64,000 bases of DNA. It comes from Dethiothermospora halolimnae. GTDB lineage: Bacteria; Bacillota; Clostridia; Tissierellales; VENL01. The stretch spans positions 62,001 through 126,000 of the forward strand of contig NZ_JBAKFX010000004.1 in assembly GCF_037577855.1 (NCBI RefSeq), written 5' to 3'. Position numbers and translations under genes: made by a program. Within the stretch, counting starts at the first letter, position 1, and each line of letters opens with the position of its first letter. The notes below the pieces were generated by a model. The model ran no database searches. It was not told where the DNA came from and saw only the letters and a list, made by a program, of their open reading frames with translations. Shown in pieces: positions 16,914-25,398 of this stretch.

Positions 16914-17303
16914 ATGGAATTATTAGCTAACGGTGTTGCTAAAGTTTTATTGAAGTCTAGGAATATTGAAAACATATCAAATGAGATAATAGTATTAAAA
17001 GATGATATGACGAAGCTAGCAAAGGATAAGGAAAGGCATGATAATTACCCTAAAGAGCTAGAAGAGGTTTTGACTGTAACTAATAATATTGCAAGGGATA
17101 TAGATAAAGTGATATATAATATTAAACAACTTACAGAGACAAGTAATACTTTTGCGTTAAGTAGGACAACTAAATTTAATAAAAATGTAGACTTTAAGCT
17201 TATGACTAAAGAAACAACGGATACTATTAATAGATGTTATAATGGAAATAGTGATGATACTTTAGGGGAAATAGCAAAAGCTATACTTAAAGTGATAAAA
17301 TAA
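16914..17303 (+). CDS. Unknown small soluble protein with coiled-coil character
   Basis: A 129-residue protein of unknown family. It begins MELLANGVAKVLLKSRNIENISNEIIVLKDDMTKLAKDKERHD. Two long charged helices (about 15-45 and 48-80, the latter LEEVLTVTNNIARDIDKVIYNIKQL) suggest a coiled coil or helical hairpin. There are no cysteines apart from one near the C-terminus (NRCYNG), and no signal or membrane segment. An ATG six codons upstream (16896) is possible, but AGAGAGGGAT sits properly for the ATG at 16914. It converges with the membrane protein at 17308-17649, leaving only 4 bp between them and no obvious terminator. Confidence 0.72.
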   Translation: MELLANGVAKVLLKSRNIENISNEIIVLKDDMTKLAKDKERHDNYPKELEEVLTVTNNIARDIDKVIYNIKQLTETSNTFALSRTTKFNKNVDFKLMTKETTDTINRCYNGNSDDTLGEIAKAILKVIK

Positions 17304-17307
17304 AAAC

Positions 17308-17649
17308 TTATATATATAATAACCAAATCATATGTAACACATTAGGATATAATACAATGGATAATATTAATATCAATATATTATAATAATAATCAATATT
17401 TAAAAATCTACTTTTAACTTTTTCTAATAGTAATAGTGGAAAAAGAGAGAAAATACTCTTTAGAACTAAACCTTTATAAAAGGGAAGGGTCATAAATTTA
17501 ACCATAATAGGGTTAGCTTCAGTGATAATATGAAATATGTTTATGCCTATAAAAGTCAACGAATAATCTAGTAATGTTAGAAAATAGATTAAAAATAAAA
17601 GTTTAATGGTATAGTATTGGTCTTTAGAAACTAAAAATAATTGTCCCAT
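17308..17649 (-). CDS. DUF5658-like small membrane protein
   Basis: A 113-residue membrane protein with four likely hydrophobic segments. The motif LTLLDYSLTFIGINIFHIITEANPIM resembles the DUF5658 signature, in which N.xDxxxTxxxI.........EaNP is conserved. Later segments are GLVLKSIFSLFPLLLLEKV and YYNILILILSIVLYPNVLHMIWLL. An upstream AGGAGTTTTAGT gives the ribosome binding site. The function of the family is unknown. It converges tightly with the helical protein gene at 16914-17303. Confidence 0.72.
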   Translation of the reverse strand: MGQLFLVSKDQYYTIKLLFLIYFLTLLDYSLTFIGINIFHIITEANPIMVKFMTLPFYKGLVLKSIFSLFPLLLLEKVKSRFLNIDYYYNILILILSIVLYPNVLHMIWLLYI

Positions 17650-17960
17650 ACTAAAACTCCTTTGATTTAATAGAAAACTTTGTTTTAGTATGTGTAAAAA
17701 TCTTATTTTTAATACTAATATAATAAAAAGTATGTTTAAATCGTTAATATATTCATGATGGCTTTAAAGCCATATAATATATAACAATAATAAAATTATC
17801 CTTAGAAATATGGTCATTAGCATAATAGATCTTCTAGCAGAATACCTAAGGGCTTCAATGTATTGAAGCCCTACAAATAGTATATATTAAGTATTTTTCA
17901 TAATATAGGGCCACCAGATCTCTGCACCCTGCACTCTGGACCTTGTACTTTACTTGCACG
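17650..17960. other. Gene-free AT-rich gap with one hairpin
   Basis: No credible gene. It holds the hairpin AGGGCTTCAATGTATTGAAGCCCT (17848-17871), written here only by its arms AGGGCTTCAA and TTGAAGCCCT, which belongs to the palindromic module J type. Just before it, ATAATAGATCTTCTAGCAG resembles ATAATAGGTCTTCTAAAGAG at about 7202, suggesting a diverged repeat pair. Confidence 0.55.
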
Positions 17961-17961
17961 T

Positions 17962-18231
17962 CTAGTTATTGGGGGATTCGTAATCTCCCAACTCTTCTTT
18001 CCATTCAGCTAAAATATTTTGTGCTGCTGCTATTTTAGCCCTATCTGTTATATCATTAATTTTACTTCGACCTGTCCAATCATTACCTTCGATTTTATAA
18101 AAATTATTAAGCAATGATTTTAGATCATCAATCTTAAAATCTTCATCATTTTCTTTTTGATGTTTCAAATCATTATAGATTTTTTCAAAGATTTCATCAT
18201 ATTTTTGTTGTTCAAATTTTTTTAAAAACAC
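17962..18231 (-). CDS. Unknown small protein, second paralogue with repeat-encoded C-terminus
   Basis: An 89-residue paralogue of the protein at 16407-16676, of the same length once started correctly: MFLKKFEQQKYDEIFEKIYNDLKHQ, then KIDDLKSLLNNFYKIEGNDWTGRSKINDITDRAKIAAAQNILAEWKEEL. The longer frame to 18261 adds a hydrophobic stretch with no ribosome binding site. GGAGGG followed by nine bases and GTG places the start at 18231. The C-terminal GDYESPNN plus stop again comes from a copy of hairpin module A read in reverse. Function unknown; probably soluble and helical. It lies just downstream, in the opposite orientation, of the purL leader region. Confidence 0.72.
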   Translation of the reverse strand: MFLKKFEQQKYDEIFEKIYNDLKHQKENDEDFKIDDLKSLLNNFYKIEGNDWTGRSKINDITDRAKIAAAQNILAEWKEELGDYESPNN

Positions 18232-18427
18232 TAAACAAATCCCTCCTATAATAATTAACATTCATTTCTTACCCCAAAAAAGTGGATTTAAATGTACTTC
18301 TAATAAAAATGCGGCATATTAATGGATTTCAATATAAAACACGAACATTAACAATAAATGTCCTGCAGAACATACATCAATAAGCAAAGTATAACAAAAA
18401 TATAACAAAAATAATTCATTTTATACG

Positions 18428-18456
18428 TTGACACTTTATAAATAAATTGTTATTAT
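18428..18456 (+). promoter_or_regulatory. Promoter of the purL riboswitch leader
   Basis: TTGACA (18428-18433), a 17-bp spacer and TATTAT (18451-18456), placed about 10-15 bp ahead of the guanine aptamer. Confidence 0.82.
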
Positions 18457-18473
18457 TAGTACATAAATAAAAG

Positions 18474-18547
18474 TTACCCATATAGATTTCAGAATATGGC
18501 TGAAAAGTTTCTACCAAGGGACCGTAAATTCCTTGACTATGGGTGAA
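18474..18547 (+). promoter_or_regulatory. Guanine riboswitch aptamer, first of a tandem pair
   Basis: P1 arms TACCCATA and TATGGGTG enclose the canonical purine riboswitch core: GAATATGGC, AGTTTCTACC, ACCGTAAAT and TTGACTATG. The cytosine in GACTATG indicates guanine specificity. There is no terminator directly after it; a second aptamer begins four bases downstream and both share one terminator. Confidence 0.95.
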
Positions 18548-18550
18548 AGT

Positions 18551-18690
18551 GTATCTAGGGTTCCGGAGTGTTCCACTCGTCAGGTCCAAGCGATACAAAC
18601 ATTACAGATGTAATGTTACACCTTGGGGATAAAAGCCCGGAAGGATAGGTTTCACTTATAAGTGGAGTCTATCCTTTCGGGCTTTTTTTA
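18551..18690 (+). promoter_or_regulatory. ykkC-class riboswitch (probably PRPP) with shared terminator
   Basis: GTATC / GATAC arms enclose CTAGGGTTCCG, a hairpin GAGTG/CACTC and GTCAGGTCCAAGCG. A variable hairpin (ATTACA/TGTAAT) and then TTGGGGATAAAAGCCCGG follow. These are the conserved blocks of ykkC RNA. Upstream of purine genes and after a guanine aptamer, the PRPP subtype (2b) is the known arrangement. AAAGCCCGGAAGGATAG is also the 5' half of a large terminator ending in CTATCCTTTCGGGCTTTTTT (18632-18687), so ligand binding would block termination. That PRPP is the ligand is inferred from context. Confidence 0.9.
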
Positions 18691-18955
18691 TTAAAGAAGA
18701 AAGGACTTAAATTAAAGAATAAATAATAGAGCATAAAGAATAAAGAATTTAAAGCAGAGAATAAATAATAAATAATAAAGAATAGATAAGGAAACCTTCG
18801 AATGAATTCGAAGCTACAAAATTTATTGTTAAGGAAGACCTAGTTGTTGGGGGATTCATAATCCCCTAAACTATAACAATCAAATTTTACGAACGAAGTG
18901 AGAAAAATAACCACATCTATTCTTTATTCTCTATTCTCTATTATCTAAATAAAAG
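18691..18955. repeat. Modular repeat block between tandem riboswitch and purL
   Basis: Long heptad arm (AAAGAAT, AAATAAT, AGATAAG units), module B (CTTCGAATGAATTCGAAG, about 18797), degenerate module A (18843-18868), degenerate inverted module C (TTTTACGAACGAAGTGAG), and a complementary 3' arm (TCTATTCTTTATTCTCTATT) ending beside the purL ribosome binding site AAAAGGGGG. It lies within the purL transcript. Confidence 0.85.
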
Positions 18956-18968
18956 GGGGCGGCGATAT

Positions 18969-21900
18969 ATGGATAAAAGGGTAAGAAGGTTATTTGTTGA
19001 AAAGAGGGGTGGTTTTGATGTTGAAGGGGAAAAACTTTATAAGGATTTTAAAGATTATTTAAATATAGAGGGATTAAAGAAAGTTAGGGTTATTAATAGA
19101 TACGATGTTGAAGGAATCTCAGAAGAAGAGTATAAAAAGTCTATAAAAACCATTTTTTCAGAGCCTAATGTTGATATATTTTATGAAGAAGATATAAAAA
19201 TAGATGAAAATTCTAAAATATTTGCCTATGAATATTTACCAGGCCAATATGATCAAAGGGCAGACTCAGCGGCCCAATGTATACAGATTTTAACTCAGAA
19301 AGAGAAGCCCATTATAAACTCAGCTAAAGTTATAGTATTAGAGGGGAATATATCTAATGATGATTTTGTAAAAATAAAAAATTATACTATAAACCCTGTG
19401 GACTCAAGGGAGGCAAGTTTAGATAAACCATCTACATTAATAGAGAAATTTGAAATACCGGAGGAAGTTATTACATTAGATGGTTTTATAGATAAAGATG
19501 AAAAAGGATTAAAACTTTTAAAAGAAGATATGGGCCTTGCTATGAGTTACGAAGATTTAAGATTGTGTCAGCAATACTTTAAAGATAAGGAAAAAAGGAA
19601 TCCAACTATTACAGAAATCAAAGTTATAGACACATATTGGTCTGACCACTGTAGACATACCACGTTTTTAACAGAGATTGAAGAGGTTAAGTTTGAAGAA
19701 GGGGTCTATAATAAAGCTGTAGAAAGGGCCTTTAAGTCCTATCTAAGTTCTAGGGATTATGTTTATAAAGATAAGAAAAAAGATATGACTTTAATGGATA
19801 TAGCCACAATAGAAATGAAGGAACAGAGAAAGAAGGGGATATTAGATAACTTAGATATTTCCGATGAAGTTAATGCATGTAGCATAAAGGTGGATGTTGA
19901 TATAGATGGGGTTAAGGAACCATGGCTTATTATGTTTAAAAATGAAACCCATAACCATCCCACAGAAATAGAACCCTTTGGAGGGGCAGCAACCTGTTTA
20001 GGGGGAGCTATTAGAGACCCATTATCAGGAAGGTCCTATGTATATCAAGCCATGAGGGTATCGGGAAGTGGAGATCCCAGAAGGAAACTAACAGAGACAT
20101 TACCAGGCAAACTTCCCCAAAGAAAAATAACCCAAGGTGCAGCCTTAGGATATAGCTCCTATGGAAATCAGATAGGTATAGCCACGGGGCATGTTTCAGA
20201 AATATATGATGAAGGATATGTTGCTAAAAGAATGGAAATAGGTGCAGTTATAGGGGCAGCTCCAGAGGAGAATGTTATTAGAAAAGAACCTAAAGATGGA
20301 GATGTTGTATTAATAGTAGGGGGAAGAACAGGAAGAGACGGATGTGGTGGTGCCACAGGATCATCTAAAATTCATACAGAGGAATCAATAACCAGTTGCG
20401 GAGCAGAAGTACAAAAGGGAAATCCCCCCACAGAAAGAAAGATACAAAGACTTTTTAGAAACTCTAAACTAAGTAAACTTATTAAAAGATGTAATGATTT
20501 TGGAGCCGGTGGAGTGGCTGTGGCCATAGGCGAGTTAGCTGATAGTTTAGATATTAACTTAGATAAGGTACCTAAAAAGTATAAAGGACTTGATGGAACA
20601 GAACTTGCCATATCGGAATCCCAAGAGAGGATGGCAGTTGTTATAGATAAAGAAAATCTTGATAAATTTAATAGTTACTGTGAAGATGAAAATCTAGAGG
20701 TAACTGTTGTAGCTAAGGTTACTTCCACAGGAAGACTTAAGATGAGTTGGAATGGAAAGGATATATTAGATATTAGTAGAGAATTTCTAGATACAAATGG
20801 AGCAAAACAAAAAACAGAAGTATTAGTAGGTGCTCCTGATGAAAATAATAACTATCTTGATAGATTACCTAAGATGATAGATAAAGGGAATAGGTGTATA
20901 AAGGATTTATGGTTAGAGAATTTACAGGATTTAAACAATGGTAGTCAAAAAGGCTTGGTAGAAAGATTTGATAGTACCATAGGAGGTAATACTGTACTAA
21001 TGCCCTTTGGTGGAGAATATGAACTGACACCAACGGAGGGAATGGTTGCAAAGGTTCCAGTTTTAAATGGAGATACCAATACCTGTACAATTATGAGCCA
21101 TGGTTTTGATCCTAAACTATCAAAATGGAGTCCATTTTATGGAGGGGTTTATTCAGTTGTTCATTCCATAGCTAAAGTTGTAGCTATGGGGGGAGATTAT
21201 AGTAATGTAAGACTTACGTTACAAGAGTATTTTGAAAAGCTAGGAAAGGATAAAAGTAAATGGGGAAAACCCTTTAGCGCCCTTTTAGGTGCATTTGAAG
21301 CTCAAAAAGAACTTGATATTCCAGCTATTGGGGGAAAAGATAGTATGTCGGGAACATTTAAAGACATACATGTACCACCAACTCTAGTAAGTTTTGCAGT
21401 GGGAATAGGAAATGTGGAAGATATAATATCCCCAGAGTTTAAAGGGATAAATAATAATGTGGTCCTTATAACTATGGATAAAAGGGACGATGGAATGCCA
21501 AACTTTGATACTTTAAAGAAAAACTTTAAGGTAATCCATAAAGCTATTATAAATAAGAATGTTATATCAGCCCATACTGTGGGATATGGTGGAATGGCTT
21601 CAGCCATTAGCAAAATGACCTTTGGTAATAAAATAGGTGTTAACTTTGATAAAGATATGGATGTTAGTAGATTATTTAAGCCAGATTATGGTTCTATCAT
21701 ATTAGAAGTTAATAATAATGAAGACTTAGAGGATATATTTACTGATATAGATTATGTTAACTTAGGAAAAACAAATAATGAAAAGACTATAAACATTAAT
21801 AATGAAAGAATAGATATAGATTTAGCTATTGATACTTGGTTAAAACCTTTAGATGGAATATTTAAACTAAATAATGAAAAAATTGATGATAAAGAAAAGA

Positions 21901-22718
21901 TTATATATAAGGGAAAAGAGACTAAGAAAATAAAGTCTAAAATAAATATAGCAAAGCCAAGGGTATTTATTCCAGTTTTCCCAGGAACAAATTGCGAATA
22001 TGATACTGAAAAGGCATTTAAAGTTGCCGGCGGTGCTGTGGATAGCTTTGTATTTAAAAACTTAACAGGAAATAACATAGAGGAATCAATAAATATGATG
22101 GTGAAAAAAATAAATAACTCCCAAATAATCGCATTACCAGGGGGCTTTAGTGCAGGGGATGAACCCGATGGATCTGGTAAATTTATTGCCACAGTATTTA
22201 GAAATCCAAGGATAAAAGAGGCGGTTATGGATTTATTAAATAATAGGGATGGACTTATCCTCGGAATTTGTAATGGATTTCAAGCCCTTATAAAACTTGG
22301 TTTAGTTCCCTTTGGGGAGATAAGGGATTTAGAGAGGGATGCACCGGCATTAACCTTTAATAAAATAGGTAGACATATTTCTTCTATAGCAAAAACTAAG
22401 ATTGTATCAAATAAATCTCCTTGGTTAAGTAAAGTATCCGTTGGGGATATCCATACTATACCAATATCCCACGGCGAGGGAAGATTTATGGCCAATGAAA
22501 AATATATAGAAAAGATGAAAGCAAATGGACAGATTGCAACCCAATATGCCAGTCATAATCCCAATGGTTCTGTATATGCCATAGAAGGTATTACCAGTCC
22601 CGATGGTAGGGTATTTGGGAAAATGGCACATTCAGAAAGAAGGGGTAACTTATATAGAAATATCCCAGGGAACAATGATCAGAAGATATTTGAAGCAGGA
22701 ATAGAGTACTATAAATAA
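18969..22718 (+). CDS. purL: Phosphoribosylformylglycinamidine synthase, single-chain
   Basis: Fourth step of de novo purine synthesis: FGAR plus glutamine and ATP to FGAM. At 1249 residues this is the large single-chain form used by proteobacteria and many clostridia, rather than the split PurLQS form of Bacillus. After an N-terminal region come two AIR-synthase-like halves (IDTYWSDHCRHTTF, ETHNHPTEIEPFGGAATCLGG; GGKDSMSGTF). The C-terminal class I amidotransferase domain has PGTNCEYDTE, nucleophile Cys1101 in LGICNGFQ, and SHGEGRF. It is led by the tandem riboswitch, heading the pur cluster. Confidence 0.97.
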   Translation: MDKRVRRLFVEKRGGFDVEGEKLYKDFKDYLNIEGLKKVRVINRYDVEGISEEEYKKSIKTIFSEPNVDIFYEEDIKIDENSKIFAYEYLPGQYDQRADSAAQCIQILTQKEKPIINSAKVIVLEGNISNDDFVKIKNYTINPVDSREASLDKPSTLIEKFEIPEEVITLDGFIDKDEKGLKLLKEDMGLAMSYEDLRLCQQYFKDKEKRNPTITEIKVIDTYWSDHCRHTTFLTEIEEVKFEEGVYNKAVERAFKSYLSSRDYVYKDKKKDMTLMDIATIEMKEQRKKGILDNLDISDEVNACSIKVDVDIDGVKEPWLIMFKNETHNHPTEIEPFGGAATCLGGAIRDPLSGRSYVYQAMRVSGSGDPRRKLTETLPGKLPQRKITQGAALGYSSYGNQIGIATGHVSEIYDEGYVAKRMEIGAVIGAAPEENVIRKEPKDGDVVLIVGGRTGRDGCGGATGSSKIHTEESITSCGAEVQKGNPPTERKIQRLFRNSKLSKLIKRCNDFGAGGVAVAIGELADSLDINLDKVPKKYKGLDGTELAISESQERMAVVIDKENLDKFNSYCEDENLEVTVVAKVTSTGRLKMSWNGKDILDISREFLDTNGAKQKTEVLVGAPDENNNYLDRLPKMIDKGNRCIKDLWLENLQDLNNGSQKGLVERFDSTIGGNTVLMPFGGEYELTPTEGMVAKVPVLNGDTNTCTIMSHGFDPKLSKWSPFYGGVYSVVHSIAKVVAMGGDYSNVRLTLQEYFEKLGKDKSKWGKPFSALLGAFEAQKELDIPAIGGKDSMSGTFKDIHVPPTLVSFAVGIGNVEDIISPEFKGINNNVVLITMDKRDDGMPNFDTLKKNFKVIHKAIINKNVISAHTVGYGGMASAISKMTFGNKIGVNFDKDMDVSRLFKPDYGSIILEVNNNEDLEDIFTDIDYVNLGKTNNEKTININNERIDIDLAIDTWLKPLDGIFKLNNEKIDDKEKIIYKGKETKKIKSKINIAKPRVFIPVFPGTNCEYDTEKAFKVAGGAVDSFVFKNLTGNNIEESINMMVKKINNSQIIALPGGFSAGDEPDGSGKFIATVFRNPRIKEAVMDLLNNRDGLILGICNGFQALIKLGLVPFGEIRDLERDAPALTFNKIGRHISSIAKTKIVSNKSPWLSKVSVGDIHTIPISHGEGRFMANEKYIEKMKANGQIATQYASHNPNGSVYAIEGITSPDGRVFGKMAHSERRGNLYRNIPGNNDQKIFEAGIEYYK

Positions 22719-22933
22719 TACTCACAGCATATTGACAAAGTAAGCAAAAATGTCCGCCAGTCCTCGGATTTGGAAAATATATAGAAACGGTCGAAAATAG
22801 AATTCCAAACTCCCTACGGTCAAACAGTGGAATTCTAACGATTTTCTCCCTTATTCTATATTTTCACAAATCCTGCGGGATGGCTCCCATTTTTCCTTAC
22901 TTTGTCCGAATATAATAGAGTATTATAAATGAA
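22700..22933. repeat. About 170-bp imperfect inverted repeat between near-direct repeats (purL-purK gap)
   Basis: The arms pair from GACAAAGTAAG (22734) to CTTACTTTGTC (22896-22906), through CCGCCAGTCC/GGGATGGC and GATTTG/CAAATC, to the inner GGTCGAAAATAGAATTCC and GGAATTCTAACGATTTT. They flank a short centre. On each side lies nearly the same sequence, ATAGAGTACTATAAAT (end of purL) and ATAGAGTATTATAAAT (22915-22930). It looks like an inserted element with a duplicated flank. It encodes nothing. Confidence 0.75.
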
Positions 22934-23009
22934 TTCAAAGGAAATAGACCTAGATGATATAGAGGGGAATTCATTCCCCGGTATAATAATATGGATAAGG
23001 GGTGATTAT

Positions 23010-24161
23010 GTGAATCCAAGGGCTATTAAGATAGGTATAATTGGTGGGGGTCAACTGGGTAAGATGTTAATACAGGAAGCAAAGAAAATGGATTTTACGG
23101 TTATAGTTTTAGATCCATCTAAAAATTCTCCCTGTAAGAAGATAGCTGATAAGCATATAGAAGGGGATCTTCATGATGAAGATAAAATAAAAGAACTTGT
23201 GAAAAAATGTGACGTTACAACCTTTGAGATAGAAAATATTAATACTGAAGTATTATCAAAACTGGAGGATAAAGGTCATAAAATATTTCCATCTCCTAAG
23301 ATATTAGAAATCATAAAGGATAAATCTAAGCAAAAAGAATTTTTAGATAAAAACAATATACCCACATCTAAATGGGAACGAATAACCCATATAGAAAAGA
23401 CAGCCAATAACTTAGGTATGCCCTTTGTACAGAAAGCATGTTGTGGGGGATATGACGGCAGAGGGGTTCAAGTTATTAATGGCCAGGATGATTTTAAGAA
23501 TTCCTTAAAAGGGGATAGCTTTGGGGAAAAATATGTAGACTTTAAAAAGGAACTGGCGGTTATGGTTTCAAGGAATATCAATGGAGATATAAAATCTTTT
23601 CCCGTGGTGGAAATGGATTTTAATCATGGAGAAAATATTTGCGATACAATAATTGCCCCGGCTAAGGTTTCCAAGGATATAGAAAAAAGGGCTAAAAAGC
23701 TGGCTTTGGAATGTATAAAGGCCTTTGATGGTATAGGGGTATTTGGAGTTGAAATGTTTTTAACTAAAAATGATGAAATACTTATAAACGAAATAGCACC
23801 TAGGGTCCATAACTCGGGACACTATACAATAGAGTCCTGCACTACATCTCAATTTGAACAACATATTAGATGTATTTGTGGATTACCATTGGGGTCTACA
23901 GAATTAATATTGCCATCTGTAGTAACCAATATATTAGGAGAAGAAAATCAATATGGAGAGCCCTATTATAAGGGAATGACCGAAGCCCTTGAAATCCCAG
24001 GGGTAAATGTTCATATATATGGCAAAAGTGAAGTTAAACCCTTTAGGAAAATGGGCCATGTAACAGTTGTAGATAAAGATAGGGAGAGGGCCATAAAGAA
24101 GTCTAATGATGTGAAGAACATATTAAAAGCTATTAGTAAAAAGGGGGCTAATAATGAATAA
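23010..24161 (+). CDS. purK: N5-carboxyaminoimidazole ribonucleotide synthase
   Basis: PurK makes N5-CAIR from AIR, bicarbonate and ATP, feeding PurE. An ATP-grasp enzyme of 383 residues: IGIIGGGQLGKMLIQEAKKM at the N-terminus, the ATP-grasp core (FVQKACCGGYDGRGVQVI) and EIAPRVHNSGHYTIESC..SQFEQHIR near the C-terminus, typical of PurK. The frame is open from 22929, but AAGGGGTG at 22998-23005 points to the GTG at 23010 as the start. It overlaps purE by 8 bp, so the two steps are translationally coupled. It lies downstream of a large inverted repeat. Confidence 0.95.
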   Translation: MNPRAIKIGIIGGGQLGKMLIQEAKKMDFTVIVLDPSKNSPCKKIADKHIEGDLHDEDKIKELVKKCDVTTFEIENINTEVLSKLEDKGHKIFPSPKILEIIKDKSKQKEFLDKNNIPTSKWERITHIEKTANNLGMPFVQKACCGGYDGRGVQVINGQDDFKNSLKGDSFGEKYVDFKKELAVMVSRNINGDIKSFPVVEMDFNHGENICDTIIAPAKVSKDIEKRAKKLALECIKAFDGIGVFGVEMFLTKNDEILINEIAPRVHNSGHYTIESCTTSQFEQHIRCICGLPLGSTELILPSVVTNILGEENQYGEPYYKGMTEALEIPGVNVHIYGKSEVKPFRKMGHVTVVDKDRERAIKKSNDVKNILKAISKKGANNE

Positions 24162-24678
24162 TAAATCAGTAGGTATAATAATGGGAAGTGATTCAGATTT
24201 ACCTGTAATGCAGGAAGGAGCAAAGATATTAGATGATTTAGGAATAAATTATGAGTTAACAGTAGTTTCGGCCCATAGGACCCCAGAGAGATTAGTAGAC
24301 TATGGAAAAACAGCAAGGGATAGGGGACTTGATGTTATTATAGCTGGGGCAGGGGGAGCAGCCCACCTTCCTGGGATGATAGCCTCTCTTTGTGAGATTC
24401 CTGTAATAGGGGTACCTATAAAGACATCTTCATTAAGTGGATTAGATTCCTTACTTTCGATTGTACAAATGCCCGGAGGAATTCCTGTGGCAACGGTTGC
24501 TATAAATGGAGCTAAAAATGCCGGAATTTTAGCTGCAGAAATGATCGGTATTAAAGATAACAGTGTAAGGGATAAGGTAGCAGAGTATAAAAAGGGATTA
24601 AGAAAAAAGGTTGAGGATATTGCTGATAAAGTAGAAGTTATGGGGTATGAAGAGTATTTAAAAGGGGGTAAAGCTTAA
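24154..24678 (+). CDS. purE: N5-carboxyaminoimidazole ribonucleotide mutase (class I PurE)
   Basis: Converts N5-CAIR to CAIR. The 174-residue protein shows the PurE signature: VGIIMGSDSDLPVMQEGAKILDDLG, then VVSAHRTPERLVDYGKTARDRGLDVIIAGAGGAAHLPGM and GVPIKTSSLSGLDSLLSIVQMPGGIPVATVAI. The SAHRTPER motif and its His are those of class I enzymes, which work together with PurK; that agrees with its neighbour. It overlaps the end of purK, and purC follows after a single base. Confidence 0.97.
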   Translation: MNNKSVGIIMGSDSDLPVMQEGAKILDDLGINYELTVVSAHRTPERLVDYGKTARDRGLDVIIAGAGGAAHLPGMIASLCEIPVIGVPIKTSSLSGLDSLLSIVQMPGGIPVATVAINGAKNAGILAAEMIGIKDNSVRDKVAEYKKGLRKKVEDIADKVEVMGYEEYLKGGKA

Positions 24679-24679
24679 A

Positions 24680-25384
24680 ATGAAAAGGGAAATGGTTTAT
24701 GAGGGAAAGGCTAAAAAAGTTTTTAGAACTGATAATGGTGATAAATATATAGTTGAATATAAGGATGATGCAACGGCTTTTAATGGTGTGAAAAAGGGGA
24801 CAATAGAAAAAAAGGGTATAATAAATAATAAAATGTCAGCTATACTGTTCTCTTTATTAGAAAAAGAAGGGATACCTACCCATTTTGAAGAACTTCTTGG
24901 AGAAAGGGAAATGCTTGTTAAATCGGTGGAAATAGTACCCCTAGAGGTTATTGCAAGAAATATTGCCGCTGGGTCATTGGCAAAAAGGTTAGGTTTAGAA
25001 GAGGGAACTAAAATGGACTCCACAGTTCTTGAATTTTGTTATAAAAAGGATGAACTAGGTGACCCAATGATTAATGAATATCATATAGAGGCAATAAATC
25101 TTGCAACTAAAGAGCAGGTAGAGACAATAAAAGACTATTCATTAAAAATTAATGATATACTTTGTAAGTTTTTTGATGAAAGAAATATAAAGCTTGTTGA
25201 CTTTAAATTGGAGTTTGGAATTCATAAAGGGGAAATCATCTTAGCCGATGAGATTTCACCGGATACCTGTAGATTATGGGATAAAAAAAGTGATAAGAAA
25301 CTAGATAAGGATAGATTTAGAAGGGATCTAGGAGATGTAGAAGAGGTATATGAAGAGGTATTAAATAGACTAGAAAATAATTAG
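24680..25384 (+). CDS. purC: SAICAR synthetase
   Basis: Joins CAIR and aspartate using ATP. A 234-residue protein of the usual short bacterial form: YEGKAKKVFRTDNGDKYIVEYKDDATAFNG at the N-terminus, VEIVPLEVIARNIAAGSLAKRLG in the middle, and the C-terminal LVDFKLEFG..KGEIILADEISPDTCRLWD signature. It starts two bases after the purE stop, indicating tight operon organisation. Regulation is presumably that of the purL leader, unless the repeats between genes interfere. Confidence 0.97.
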   Translation: MKREMVYEGKAKKVFRTDNGDKYIVEYKDDATAFNGVKKGTIEKKGIINNKMSAILFSLLEKEGIPTHFEELLGEREMLVKSVEIVPLEVIARNIAAGSLAKRLGLEEGTKMDSTVLEFCYKKDELGDPMINEYHIEAINLATKEQVETIKDYSLKINDILCKFFDERNIKLVDFKLEFGIHKGEIILADEISPDTCRLWDKKSDKKLDKDRFRRDLGDVEEVYEEVLNRLENN

Positions 25385-25398
25385 AAGGGAGGGTCCAT

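Noticed and set aside
18416..18598. 60-codon minus-strand frame over the purL leader
   Set aside because: It is the complement of the riboswitch aptamers and has no translation signal.
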